Of a DNA stretch of 64,000 nucleotides, positions 43,522 through 53,891 are shown piece after piece. The position numbers were made by a program, and so were the translations under genes. The stretch comes from DASSUW01 sp963792385. Its GTDB lineage: Bacteria > Actinomycetota > Thermoleophilia > Solirubrobacterales > Solirubrobacteraceae. Where the stretch lies: contig CAWBVZ010000007.1 in NCBI GenBank assembly GCA_963792385.1, forward strand, positions 248,001 through 312,000. The letters run 5' to 3'. Position 1 is the first letter of the stretch; the number at the start of each line of letters is the position of its first letter. Under the pieces are notes generated by a model. The model saw nothing but the letters and a program-made list of their open reading frames with translations. It made no database searches and was not told the origin of the DNA.

Positions 43522-43949
43522 TCGTCACGCGGTCGCGCACGGTGGCGGCGGCGCCCGACGCGGCATGGAAGCTGCTGGCGGATCCGCGGACGCTGGCGCG
43601 GTGGTGGCCGCGGACCGAGCGCGTGAAGGCCGTGACCGATGACGGCTGGACGACGGTGCTGCGCTCGCCGCGGGGCCGCGCCGTGCGGGCGGACTGGCGG
43701 CTGGAGGAGCAGGAACCGCCGACCTGGCGGGCGTGGGCGCAGCAGCTCGACGGCACGCCGTTCGCGAAGGTGCTGCTGGAGCGGCGGGTCGAGGCGCGGC
43801 TCGAGCCGGCCGGGGACGGCACGCGCGTGACGCTCGGCCTGCGCCAGCGCGGGCGCGGGTGGGCGCGGTTCGGCCGGTTCATGCTCCGGCGGGCGGCGCG
43901 GCGTGAGCTCGACGAGGCGCTGGACGGCCTCGAGCAGGCGCTGCGATGA
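43518..43949 (+). CDS. SRPBCC (START-like) family protein
   Basis: A 143-residue protein of the polyketide cyclase / SRPBCC fold. It has the N-terminal pattern VTRSRTVAAAPDAAWKLLAD, WWPRTERVKAV, and a terminal amphipathic helix with DEALDGLEQAL. The fold forms a hydrophobic pocket; the ligand is unknown. The GTG at 43518 overlaps the apt stop (GTGA), and the gene ends in ATGA overlap with the flavin oxidase gene. A possible role as its partner is inference. Confidence 0.8.
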   Translation: MIVTRSRTVAAAPDAAWKLLADPRTLARWWPRTERVKAVTDDGWTTVLRSPRGRAVRADWRLEEQEPPTWRAWAQQLDGTPFAKVLLERRVEARLEPAGDGTRVTLGLRQRGRGWARFGRFMLRRAARRELDEALDGLEQALR

Positions 43950-45547
43950 GGCGCGAGCAGGTGTTCTGGGGCTGGGGCGAGGTGGGCGCTGGGCCGACCC
44001 TGCCCGAGCACGCCGTGCCGTTCCTGCGCGAGGCGCTCGGGATCGACGGCGCCGTCGTCGAGCGGCCGGTGGGGCTGGACGAGGTGCGGCTCCGCGAGCC
44101 GGCGCTCGACCCCTTGGTGCGTCGCAGGCTGGAGGACATCGTCGGCGCCGACGCGGTCCGCGATGATCGCGAGGCGCGCGTGCTGCGCTGCCGCGGCAAG
44201 TCCTACCTCGACCTGCTCGCTCAGCGTGCGGGGGAGTGCGAGGACGCGCCCGACGCGATCGTCGCTCCCGCCGGCCACGACCAGGCGCTGGCGGTCGTGC
44301 AGGCGTGCGCGGAGGCGGGAGTTGCTGTCGTGCCTTTCGGCGGCGGCACGAGCGTGGTCGGCGGGCTGGAGCCCGAGCGCGGCCCGTTCGCCGCGCTGGT
44401 GTCGCTCGATCTCGCGCGCATGGACCGGCTGCTCAGCGTCGACGAGCGCTCGCTCACCGCCGTGCTCGAGCCCGGCATCCGGCTCCCCGAGGCCGACCGC
44501 GCGCTTGCCGCGCACGGCCTCACGCTCGGCCACGTGCCGCAGAGCTACGAGTGGGCGACGGTCGGCGGTTGCGTGGCGACCCGGTCGGCCGGGCAGACGT
44601 CCACCGGCCACGGCCGGATCGATTCGAATCTCGTGGGCGTGCGGTGTGCGACACCGCTCGGAGAGCTCGCCACGCTCGAGGTCCCTGCCACCGCCGCCGG
44701 GCCGTCGCTGCGCCAGGTCGTGGCCGGCTCGGAGGGCGCGCTCGGCGTGATCACGCGCGCCGCGCTGCGGGTTCATCCGCTGCCCGCGGCGCAGCGGTTC
44801 GAGGGCTGGTTCGCGCCGGACTTCGAGTCCGGCTGCGAAGCCTTGCGTCAGCTCGAGCAGGGCGGGGCGGCGCCCGACGTGGCGCGGCTGTCGGACGAGG
44901 ACGAGACGCGCTACACGCTCGCGCTGGCCGGGACCGGCACGATCGCCCGCGCGACGATCCGCGCGCGCCTGCGCGGCGCGCCCGGCTGTCTGCTGGTCGT
45001 CGGGTGGGAGGGCACCGCGGACACCGTCGGCCGCCGCCGGCGGGACGCCGCGCGGCTGCTGCGCGGCACGGGCGCGAAGTTCATGGGGGAGGGGCCCGGA
45101 CGCGCATGGGCCGCCTCGCGCTTCGGCGGCCCGCATCTACGCGACGACCTGCTCGACCTCGGCGTGATGGTCGAGACGCTCGAGACCGCCACCTCGTGGT
45201 CGAATCTCGGCGCGCTGCACGCCGCGGTGCGCGCGGCGCTGCCGGGCTTGCTCGTCGGCTGCCACGTCTCGCACCTGTACCCGACCGGCGCGTCGCTGTA
45301 CTTCACCGCGCTCGGCCGCCGCGACGCCGACGACCCGGTCGCTCAGTGGCGCGCGGCCAAGACGGCCGCGACTGACGCGATCGTGGCCGCCGGCGGCACG
45401 CTGACCCACCACCACGCGATCGGGCGCGACCACGCGCCGTGGCTGACCGCAGAGGTGGGGAACCTGGGGGTCGAGCTGCTGCGCGCCGTGAAGGAGCGGT
45501 GCGACCCCGCCGGGGTTATGAACCCGGGCAAGCTGCTCCCGCGCTGA
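43946..45547 (+). CDS. FAD-binding oxidase, alkylglycerone-phosphate synthase type
   Basis: A 533-residue VAO/PCMH-fold flavoenzyme. The FAD-binding FAD_binding_4 domain (residues 90-270) has the loop AVVPFGGGTSVVGGLE, followed by GHVPQSYEWATVGGCVATRS and VVAGSEGALGVITRAALRV. The C-terminal cap ends with HHHAIGRDHAPWLTAE and RCDPAGVMNPGKLLPR. The His-rich HHH near residue 490 is shared with alkyl-DHAP synthases, but glycolate- and lactate-type oxidases also belong here. Ether-lipid synthesis is one possibility. Confidence 0.88.
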   Translation: MRREQVFWGWGEVGAGPTLPEHAVPFLREALGIDGAVVERPVGLDEVRLREPALDPLVRRRLEDIVGADAVRDDREARVLRCRGKSYLDLLAQRAGECEDAPDAIVAPAGHDQALAVVQACAEAGVAVVPFGGGTSVVGGLEPERGPFAALVSLDLARMDRLLSVDERSLTAVLEPGIRLPEADRALAAHGLTLGHVPQSYEWATVGGCVATRSAGQTSTGHGRIDSNLVGVRCATPLGELATLEVPATAAGPSLRQVVAGSEGALGVITRAALRVHPLPAAQRFEGWFAPDFESGCEALRQLEQGGAAPDVARLSDEDETRYTLALAGTGTIARATIRARLRGAPGCLLVVGWEGTADTVGRRRRDAARLLRGTGAKFMGEGPGRAWAASRFGGPHLRDDLLDLGVMVETLETATSWSNLGALHAAVRAALPGLLVGCHVSHLYPTGASLYFTALGRRDADDPVAQWRAAKTAATDAIVAAGGTLTHHHAIGRDHAPWLTAEVGNLGVELLRAVKERCDPAGVMNPGKLLPR

Positions 45548-45559
45548 CGGAGGCCTCGG

Positions 45560-45674
45560 CGAACGTCAACTGCGCTGGGTGGGGAAGCGGGGTGCGTCAC
45601 GTTTGCTCGATCCTCGTGAACGTTCGTGACGCACCCCCTCGATCCCGCTCCCTTAATGCGGGGGTTGACGTTCG
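45560..45674. repeat. Dispersed intergenic repeat, copy B
   Basis: The element reads in the opposite orientation to copy A. CGAACGTCAACTGCGCTGGG starts at 45560 and TTAATGCGGGGGTTGACGTT leads to the end at 45674. The core is a perfect 13-bp inverted repeat, GGGGTGCGTCACG at 45589-45601 and its complement at 45625-45637, with a 23-base loop. It lies between the convergent flavin oxidase and GH36 genes, 12 bases after the first stop and 8 bases before the second. Outer ends CGAACGTCAAC and GTTGACGTTCG are inverted. Confidence 0.88.
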
Positions 45675-45682
45675 GCCGCGCC

Positions 45683-47715
45683 TCAGCGCGCAACGAGGTG
45701 CAGGACCACGGCCTGCTCGGGCGCCAGCGACGGCATCTGCAGCCCCGCCGCGCCAAGCGCGCGGCCGGTCAGGGTCACGCCGTCGTTGAGCCAGCCCGGC
45801 GGCTCGACGTGCGCGTACGACGGCCCGCCGGCGAGCGGCACGGCCGTCACGCGGTAGCGGCGCTCGGGCTCCAGGCCCGGCAGTCGCAGCGCGCCGGGCA
45901 CCATCGCGGGCGAGGTTGCCAGCGCGACGAAGCAGAACAGCGCCTCGCCTCCGTCGGCCGCCACGACGCCGTGCAGCGCGAACGCCGGATCGGCAACGTC
46001 GGCGCGCACCACCTCGCCGCCGTGCAGCAGCGGCCGCACGCGCTTGTAGAACGCGATCGCCTCGGCCAGGCCGGCGCGGTCGGCATCGGTGGCGCCGTCG
46101 ATGTCCCACTCGATCCCGAAGTGGCCGAACAGCGCGGTCGCGACCCGGAACGACAGGTCGTGCGTGCGGCCGGTGGTGTGCGCACGCGGCGGTCCGACGT
46201 GCGATCCGACCAGCTCCGGCGGCAGCAGCAGCTGCGTCCAGCGCTGGATCGACTGGCGCTCGAGCGCGTCGTTGGTGTCGCTCGCCCACACGCGGTCAGT
46301 GCGCGCGAGGATCCCGAGATCGACGCGTGAGCCGCCAGACGAGCAGCTCTCGATCTCGAGGCCGGGATGGCGGCCGCGCAGCTCGTCGAGCAGCCGGTAC
46401 ACGGCCAGCGTCTGCTCGTGCGCGCCGCCCACGACGTCGCGGTTGTGGTCCCACTTGAGGAAGTCGATCGCGTACTCGGAGACGAGCGCGTCGAGGCGCT
46501 CGAGCAGGTACGCGTAGGCGTCCGGGTGCGCGATGTCGAGCACCTGCTGGTTGCGCCACAGCGGCGCCTCGCGCACCCACTCCGGATGTGCGCGAGCGAG
46601 GTCGGAGTCCGGGTTCACCATCTCCGGCTCCACCCACAGGCCGAACTCCATGCCGAGGCCGCGGACGTGATTCACGAGCGGGTGCAGGCCGTCCGGCCAC
46701 ACGTCCTCGGCGACGTACCAGTCGCCGAGTCCGGCGGTGTCGTCGCGGCGGTGGCGGAACCAGCCATCGTCGAGCACGAAGCGCTCGACGCCGAGCTCGG
46801 CGGCGGTGTCGGCCAGCGCCGTCAGGCGATCGAGGCGATGGTCGAAGTACACCGCCTCCCACGTGTTCAGCACGACCGGCCGCGGCCGCACCGGGTGGCT
46901 CGGCCGGGCACGGATGAAGCGGTGCAGCGCCGCGCTCAGGCCGTCCAAGCCGCGGTCCGACCAGGCCGCGTAGAGCCACGGCGCGGCGTAGTCCTCGCCG
47001 GGCGCCAGCACCACCTCGCCGGGCTCGAGCAGCTCGGCGGCGCCGAGCGTGGACGCACCGTCGGGCATCCGCTCGGCCCACCACGACGCGTTGCCGCTCC
47101 AGCCGAGGTGCACGCCCCACACCTCGCCGTCACGGAACCCGAAGCCGGGCGTGCCCGCGACGAGCAGCAGCGGCGCGTCGAAGCCGGTGCGCCCGTGGCG
47201 CGTCTGCCGCAGCCACGTGCCCTGGTCGAATGCACGCCGCTGCGGGTGGCGCTCGCGGCACCAGCGGCCAGTCAGGTCGAGCACCTCCGCGGTCACCGCC
47301 GGCACCGGCAACACGCACGCGAGCTCCGCGAGTGTGTAGGGGACAGTCCCCTCGTTGCGCAGTGAGTGACGCATGCGGAGCACGCCGGAGTGGTCGAGCG
47401 CGAGCTCGGACTCGAGCGCGAGCCCGTCACCGTGGGCGCTCACGCGGACCGCGTCGTCGGACGCGTCGACCGCCTCGACCACGAACGAGACCGGGCGGTC
47501 GCCGGTCAGTCCTGGGCGGCCGCGGTACTTGGGCAGCAGCGCCAGCGGCAGGCGGACGTCGAACGACGCGCGCGCCAGCGGAGCGGTCGCCGCCTCAAGC
47601 ACACCGGCGACGTCAGAGCCGAGGTCGCCGCCCCAGTGAACGACGCGCGGAAGACCCGGACCGGCGGCGTCTAGGAGGAGTGAGACGCCGCCGCCGCGCA
47701 GGTGCACCGTGTCCA

Positions 47716-47716
<1 letters not shown>
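45683..47716 (-). CDS. Alpha-galactosidase (GH36)
   Basis: Releases terminal alpha-galactose from melibiose, raffinose or similar. The 677-residue protein has an N-terminal beta-supersandwich, then the barrel with the catalytic nucleophile in LKWDHNRDV and the acid/base in VWASDTNDALERQSIQRW. ESCSSGGSRVDLGIL is the family signature. There is no signal peptide, so it acts on imported sugar. Its ATG shares one base with the end of the transporter ATPase gene; it is the last gene of the transport operon. Confidence 0.94.
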
Positions 47717-48902
<1,186 letters not shown>

Positions 48903-48906
<4 letters not shown>

Positions 48907-49811
48907 CCCTTGCTCGCTCCCAGAGTCAGGCCGCTGATGAAGTGCCGCGACAGCAGCGCGAACACTATGAGAGTCGGCAAAGCGGCGAGCATCGAACCGG
49001 CGGCGATCAGGTTGTTGTCGGTGAAGAACACGCCCTGGAGGTTCGCGAGCGCGGATGTGATCGGACGCTTGGCGCCGGACTGGATCAGCACCACCGCCCA
49101 CAGGAAGTCGTTGTAGATGAACGTGAACTCGAGCGTCGCGAGCGCTGCCAGCGCCGGTTTGCACAACGGCAGGATGATGCCGAAGAACTGGCGCGGCACG
49201 CCCGCCCCGTCCACGCGCGCGGCGTCGTTGAGCGAGCGCGGGATCGTCTTCATGTAGTTCGACAGCACGAACGTGCAGAACCCGAGCTGGAACGCGACGT
49301 GGATCGCGATCAGCCCCACGATCGAGTCGTACATCTTCCCGTTCTCGCTCAGGAACGTCGGCAGCGGGATCTCCAGGTACATCCGGTACAGCGGCGTGAG
49401 GATCACCTGCTGGGGCAGCAGGTTCGCGGCGGTGAAGAGGATCAGCAGCGCGACGTTGAAGCGCAGGCTCAGACGCGTCACGACGAACGCGACGCAGGAG
49501 GCGAGGAACAACACGATGAGGACGGCGGGCACGGTGATCAGCAGCGAGTTCAGGAAGTAGTGCGGCATGTCCGCGTTCGTCCACGCGTCCGTGTAGTTCT
49601 TGAACGTGAGCGTCCCCGGGAGCGAGACGTAGCCGCGCTCGGCGGTGTCGGAGTAGGGCCGCAGGGACGTGTAGATCGTCCACACGAGCGGCGTCAGCCA
49701 GAACAGCGCGGCCACGATCAGGAACAGGTGCACGCCGAAGCGGGGCCGGCCGCGCTTCGGGCGGCGCGACGCCAGGGGGAGGGTCGTCGATGCGGCTTCG
49801 GTGCTCACCAT
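48903..49811 (-). CDS. Sugar ABC transporter permease (MalG type)
   Basis: A 302-residue inner-membrane subunit with six helices. The EAA loop RSLNDAARVDGAGVPRQFFG followed by ILPLCKPALAAL contacts the ATPase. It pairs with the MalF-type permease encoded just upstream, with a 7-base overlap. The ATG at 49811 (MVSTEAAS) is used; GTG 49808 is possible. The sugar is inferred to be a galactoside from the neighbours. Confidence 0.93.
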
Positions 49812-50743
49812 TCCTCCGAGAAGGTGCGCGCCACGAAGGTGATGATCGGGATGAGCGCGATCGCCAGCAGGATCACGGCGAGCGCCGAGCCGTAGCCGAC
49901 GCGGCTCGCTTCGCCGATGATGTTGTCGGTCACGAGCACCGACAGCAGCTCGAGCCCGTTGCGGCCATTGTTGATGACGTAGACGATGTCGAACGCCCGC
50001 AGCGCCTCGATCACCGTCACGACGAGCACGACGATGTTGATCGGCTTCATCGCCGGGAACACGACCGTGCGGAACGCGTGCCACTCGCTCGCCCCGTCGA
50101 TCGCCGCGGCCTCGCGCAGCGCCGGATCGACGCTCTTCAGCCCGGCGAGGTAGAGGATCATGATGTAACCGGCGTGCCGCCAGGCGGCCGCCAACAGCAC
50201 GGCCCACAGGTTGAGCTTCGGGTTGCCGAGCCAGTCGATCAGGTTGCCCTGCTCCGTCTTCCCGAGGACGTTGTTGATCAGCCCCTGCTCGGGCGCATAG
50301 ATGAGCTGGCAGATGAACCCGATGACCGCCAGCGAGAGCACGAACGGCAGGAAGAAGACGCTCTGGTAGATCCGCGAGCCGCGGATGTTCTTGTCGAGCA
50401 GGTAGGCGAGCAGCAGCCCGAACGTGGTCGGCACCAGCGCGAGGAAGGCCAGCCAGATCAGGTTGTGGCGGAACGCCGGCCAGAACGGCGGGTAGATCGA
50501 GAAGATCTGCTGGTAGTTGCGGGTGCCGACCCACTCGATCGTGCCGACGCCGCCGATCCCGTCCCAGCTTGTGAACGACAGCACCCCGGACAGGACCGTC
50601 GGCACCCACACGAGGCCGACGACGAACAGCAGCGGTATCCCCAGCATCAGGGTGACCGCGAGCCGGTCGCTGATCGTCAGCCGCGCGGCCTTGCGGCGCC
50701 GGATGCGCGGGACCTTCCGCTCCGACGCCGCGTCGACCGCCAT
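49805..50743 (-). CDS. Sugar ABC transporter permease (MalF type)
   Basis: A 312-residue membrane subunit. A basic N-terminus (KVPRIRRRKAARL) precedes the first helix. The EAA loop is PALREAAAIDGASEWHAFRT followed by VFPAMKP. It forms the channel with the MalG-type protein. Its ATG directly abuts or overlaps the stop of the binding-protein gene at 50743. Confidence 0.94.
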   Translation of the reverse strand: MAVDAASERKVPRIRRRKAARLTISDRLAVTLMLGIPLLFVVGLVWVPTVLSGVLSFTSWDGIGGVGTIEWVGTRNYQQIFSIYPPFWPAFRHNLIWLAFLALVPTTFGLLLAYLLDKNIRGSRIYQSVFFLPFVLSLAVIGFICQLIYAPEQGLINNVLGKTEQGNLIDWLGNPKLNLWAVLLAAAWRHAGYIMILYLAGLKSVDPALREAAAIDGASEWHAFRTVVFPAMKPINIVVLVVTVIEALRAFDIVYVINNGRNGLELLSVLVTDNIIGEASRVGYGSALAVILLAIALIPIITFVARTFSEEW

Positions 50744-52071
50744 CAGACGAAGATGGTCTTTTTCTGCTGCTCGATGCTCTTGGTCAGCCCGTCGATGTCG
50801 TCGGGCGTCTTGATGAACTGCTGCAGCGCCGGGATCATCACCGTGGAGGCGAAGTCGGGTCGCGTGTCGCGGTCCAGGAACTGCGAGATCTGCTTCGAGC
50901 CGGAGATCATCTCGGCCGCCTTCTTCTGGATCGCGTTGTAGCCGCTCGTGTCGGCCTCGTTGTTGGTCGCGACGTTGTTGGCATCGCTCTTGAGGTACGT
51001 GTTCTGTGCGTCGGCGCCGCCAAGGTACTCCAGCAGCGCCTTCGCTGCCGCCTCGTTCTTCGGGCTCTTGGCCATCATGAACCCGTCGATCGGCGCCTCG
51101 ACCGCGTCCTGCCCGAACTCGGGGTTGATCTCCGGGAACGGGAAGAAGTCGAGGTCCTCGAGCGCCTTGCCCTCGAACTGCTGGCCGACGAACGAGCCGA
51201 GGATGTACATCCCCGAGTCCTTGTTCAGCGTCTGCGCCGCGTCCTGCCAGATGCGGCCCAGGGAGCCCTCGGCGTGGAACGGCAGCAGTTCGGCCCAGGT
51301 CTCGAACACGGACTTGACCTCGGGCCCGTCCCAGGCCTCCTCGCCGGCCATCAGGCTGACGTGGAAGTCGTAGCCGTTCGTGCGCATGTTGATGTAGTCG
51401 AACGTGCCCATCGCGGGCCAGCCGTCCTTATCGCCGAAGGCAAGCGGCGTCAGCCCGTCCGACTTCATCTTCGTCATCAGCGCCTTGAAGTCGTCGAGGT
51501 TCGCGGCCGGCTCGTAGCCGTTCTTCTCGAACACGCTCTTCTTGTAGAAGACGGCCCACGGGTAGTTGTAGAACGGCACGAAGTACTGCTTGCCGTCGAG
51601 CGTCGACGCCTGCTTGAAGGCGTCCGACATGTTGCCGCCGATCTTCTCCCAGACGTCGGAGATGTCTCCGGCGAGCCCACGCTGGGCGAAGAACTGCATG
51701 CGGTAGCCCGCGAACCAGCTGAAGACGTCATCCGGCGTGCCCTGGAGGTAGTTGTTGATCTGCTCCTGGAACGTGTTGTGATCGACCGTGTTGACGTCGA
51801 CCTTCACGCTCGAGGAGGTGGTGAACTCGTCGAAGACCGTCTGCAGTGCCTTCTTCGGCACCGGATCGGAGTAGTTGGAGCCGAACGAGACCGTGCCGGA
51901 GGCCTTCTCGTCACCGCCGCCGCCCCCACCGCTGGAATCGTCCGCATCGTCACCGCAGCCCGACAGGCCATACACCGCGGCAAGGCCGGCGGCGCCGGTG
52001 GCCAGCACCGAGCGGCGGGTCAGGGGCGGCATCGTCAACGGGGCCGGGGGTCGGCGCTCTGCATCCGACAT
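50743..52071 (-). CDS. Extracellular sugar-binding lipoprotein of ABC transporter
   Basis: A 442-residue substrate-binding protein. The signal is of Tat-lipoprotein type: RRSVLATG, a hydrophobic core, then the lipobox LSGC at about residues 36-39. A Gly/Ser/Asp linker precedes the SBP_bac_1 (cluster B) fold. A strong AGGAGGAG ribosome site lies upstream of the ATG at 52071. It is the first gene of the transporter operon. Lactose, melibiose or raffinose are likely ligands given GH36, GalT and GH2 next to it. Confidence 0.93.
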   Translation of the reverse strand: MSDAERRPPAPLTMPPLTRRSVLATGAAGLAAVYGLSGCGDDADDSSGGGGGGDEKASGTVSFGSNYSDPVPKKALQTVFDEFTTSSSVKVDVNTVDHNTFQEQINNYLQGTPDDVFSWFAGYRMQFFAQRGLAGDISDVWEKIGGNMSDAFKQASTLDGKQYFVPFYNYPWAVFYKKSVFEKNGYEPAANLDDFKALMTKMKSDGLTPLAFGDKDGWPAMGTFDYINMRTNGYDFHVSLMAGEEAWDGPEVKSVFETWAELLPFHAEGSLGRIWQDAAQTLNKDSGMYILGSFVGQQFEGKALEDLDFFPFPEINPEFGQDAVEAPIDGFMMAKSPKNEAAAKALLEYLGGADAQNTYLKSDANNVATNNEADTSGYNAIQKKAAEMISGSKQISQFLDRDTRPDFASTVMIPALQQFIKTPDDIDGLTKSIEQQKKTIFV

Positions 52072-52118
52072 AGATCTCCTCCTCCTCAACTGGCAGCGAC
52101 AAGCGATCGCAGGTTCCC

Positions 52119-52146
52119 CACGAAATTCACCACGATCACTCACGAA
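52119..52146. promoter_or_regulatory. Candidate DeoR operator, three CACGA(A/T) boxes
   Basis: CACGAA (52119-52124), CACGAT (52131-52136) and CACGAA (52141-52146) are direct repeats 12 and 10 bases apart. They lie in the divergent promoter region between the binding-protein gene and the DeoR gene. DeoR-type repressors often bind such spaced direct repeats. Confidence 0.35.
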
Positions 52147-52260
52147 CCAACGTTGTGAAGCCTTCCAGCCCGCAGATGCCGTGTCAAGGCTCCCACCGCG
52201 TGGTGCGTAGAATGACTCGACTTGACGGACTCTTGTCCGAAGGTGTTGGATATTGTGGAA

Positions 52261-53040
52261 ATGCTTGCCGGCCAACGCCAGCATCTGATCGCGGAGGAAG
52301 TCCGCCAGCGCGGCGCCGTGCGCGTCAGCGAGCTCACAGAGCTGCTCGGGGTCTCGGACATGACGATCCGGCGCGACCTCGACGTGCTCGCCGGCTCCGG
52401 GCTGATCGAGAAGGTCCACGGCGGCGCGACCGCCCGCCGCGGCCTGAGCACCGACGAGCCTGGGTTTGAGGCCAAGTCGCGGCGGCAGTTCGCGGAGAAG
52501 GAGGCGATCGCGCTCGCCGCGCGCAGCCTCGTCGAGCCCGGCCAGGCGATCGCGCTCAGCGCCGGCACGACGACGTGGCGGCTCGCCCATCACCTGGCGG
52601 ACGTCGCGGATCTGACGGTCGTCACCAACTCGATGCAGGTGGCGATCGTGCTGCACCGCCAGGCGCGGCCGGACCTCACCGTCGTGCTGATCGGCGGCGT
52701 GCGCACGCCGTCGGACGCGCTCGTCGGGCCGATCGCGTTGACCGCGCTGCGGTCGCTGCACGTCGACATGCTGTTCATGGGCGTGCACGGGATGGCGGAG
52801 GACTCCGGCTTCACGACGCCCAACCTGCTCGAGGCGGAGACCAACCGGGCGCTGATCGCGTCGGCCGAGCACCTCGTCGTAGTCGTCGACCACACGAAGT
52901 GGGGAGTACGGGGGTTGAGCCGGATGGCGCCACTGGGAGAGGCGGAGGTGCTGGTCTCAGACGAAGGGCTCCGCACCGACGCGCAGACGGTCCTGGGCGA
53001 GCACGTCGAGCGGCTGATCGTCGCTCCGACCGGCCGGTGA
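52261..53040 (+). CDS. DeoR/GlpR family transcriptional regulator
   Basis: A 259-residue regulator from ATG 52261 (MLAGQRQHLIAEEVRQRG). The winged helix is VRVSELTELLGVSDMTIRRD followed by LIEKVHGGA. The DeoR sensor domain follows, with LSAGTTTWRLAHHL, TNSMQVAIVL, IGGVRTPSDALVGPIAL and the terminal D-HTKWG region, which usually bind phosphorylated sugars. A TTG at 52222 would extend the N-terminus by 13 unconserved residues. It probably controls the divergent transporter operon and its own galT-lacZ operon. Confidence 0.92.
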   Translation: MLAGQRQHLIAEEVRQRGAVRVSELTELLGVSDMTIRRDLDVLAGSGLIEKVHGGATARRGLSTDEPGFEAKSRRQFAEKEAIALAARSLVEPGQAIALSAGTTTWRLAHHLADVADLTVVTNSMQVAIVLHRQARPDLTVVLIGGVRTPSDALVGPIALTALRSLHVDMLFMGVHGMAEDSGFTTPNLLEAETNRALIASAEHLVVVVDHTKWGVRGLSRMAPLGEAEVLVSDEGLRTDAQTVLGEHVERLIVAPTGR

Positions 53041-53891
53041 CCGGGCTCACCGACCTCCGTGTCGACCCCCACAGCGGGGCGCTGACGTTCGTCGTCGGCG
53101 GGCGCCAGGACCGGCCGAACCTGCCCGACTCGGTCTGCCCGTTCTGCCCCGGCGGGCTCGAGGCGCCCGAGACCTACGACGTGCGCTGGTTCCCGAACCG
53201 GTGGCCGCCGCTGCCCGATGGCCGGTGCGAGATCGTGCTCTACACGCCGCGGCACGACGCCACGTTCTGGGCGCTCGGGGAGGCCGGCGCGGTGCGCGTG
53301 ATCGACCTGTGGGCCGAGCGCACGGAGGCACTCGGCGCGCTTGCGGACGTCGCCTACGTGCTCGTGTTCGAGAATCGCGGGCCGGAGGTGGGCTCGACGA
53401 TCACGCACCCGCACGGGCAGATCTACGCGTTCGGCTTCGTGCCCGAGCTGCCGCTGCGCGAGCTCGAGCGCGGCGCGCCGTTCACCGATCCCGGCGACCG
53501 GCTCGTCGCCACCGCGCCCGGCTGGCGCGCGTGGGTGCCCGAGGCGCCGATGTTCCCGTACGCGCTGCTGCTGGCGCCCGACGACGACGTGCCGGACCTG
53601 CCGTCGCTCGACCGTGGCGGGCGGCGCTCGCTCGCACGGCTGCTCGTCGACGTGCTCGAGCGGCTCGACCGCCTGTTCCAGGCCCAGACTCCGTACATGA
53701 TGTGGATCCACCAGCGGCCGTTCGACGGCGGCGACTGGCCGGACGCCCGGCTGCACGTGGAGATCGTGTCGCCGTGGCGCGCGGCGGGCGTGCCGCGCTA
53801 CGTCGCGGCCGGCGAGCTCGGCTCGGGCGTGTACTTCAACCCGGTTGTGCCCGAGGACGCGGCGCGCGCGCTGCGGGAGGCGCGCCCATGA
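53037..53891 (+). CDS. galT: Galactose-1-phosphate uridylyltransferase
   Basis: Exchanges UMP between UDP-glucose and galactose 1-phosphate in the Leloir pathway. The 284-residue protein is shorter than the usual 330-350. It has the zinc-type CPFCPGG, VFENRGPEVGSTITHPHGQI with the catalytic His of the HPH motif, and a second half with PYMMWIHQRPFD and LHVEIVSPWRA. The GTG overlaps the deoR stop, and the end overlaps the lacZ ATG. No galactokinase is seen in the window. Confidence 0.92.
   Translation: MTGLTDLRVDPHSGALTFVVGGRQDRPNLPDSVCPFCPGGLEAPETYDVRWFPNRWPPLPDGRCEIVLYTPRHDATFWALGEAGAVRVIDLWAERTEALGALADVAYVLVFENRGPEVGSTITHPHGQIYAFGFVPELPLRELERGAPFTDPGDRLVATAPGWRAWVPEAPMFPYALLLAPDDDVPDLPSLDRGGRRSLARLLVDVLERLDRLFQAQTPYMMWIHQRPFDGGDWPDARLHVEIVSPWRAAGVPRYVAAGELGSGVYFNPVVPEDAARALREARP

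Noticed and set aside
52222..52250. TTGACG with TTGGAT as the deoR promoter
   Set aside because: The -10 matches poorly and the spacing is uncertain, so no promoter feature was listed.
50743..52893. Extension of the sugar-binding protein gene to 716 codons
   Set aside because: The extra N-terminus is antisense to deoR. The ATG at 52071 has a strong ribosome site and a lipoprotein signal.
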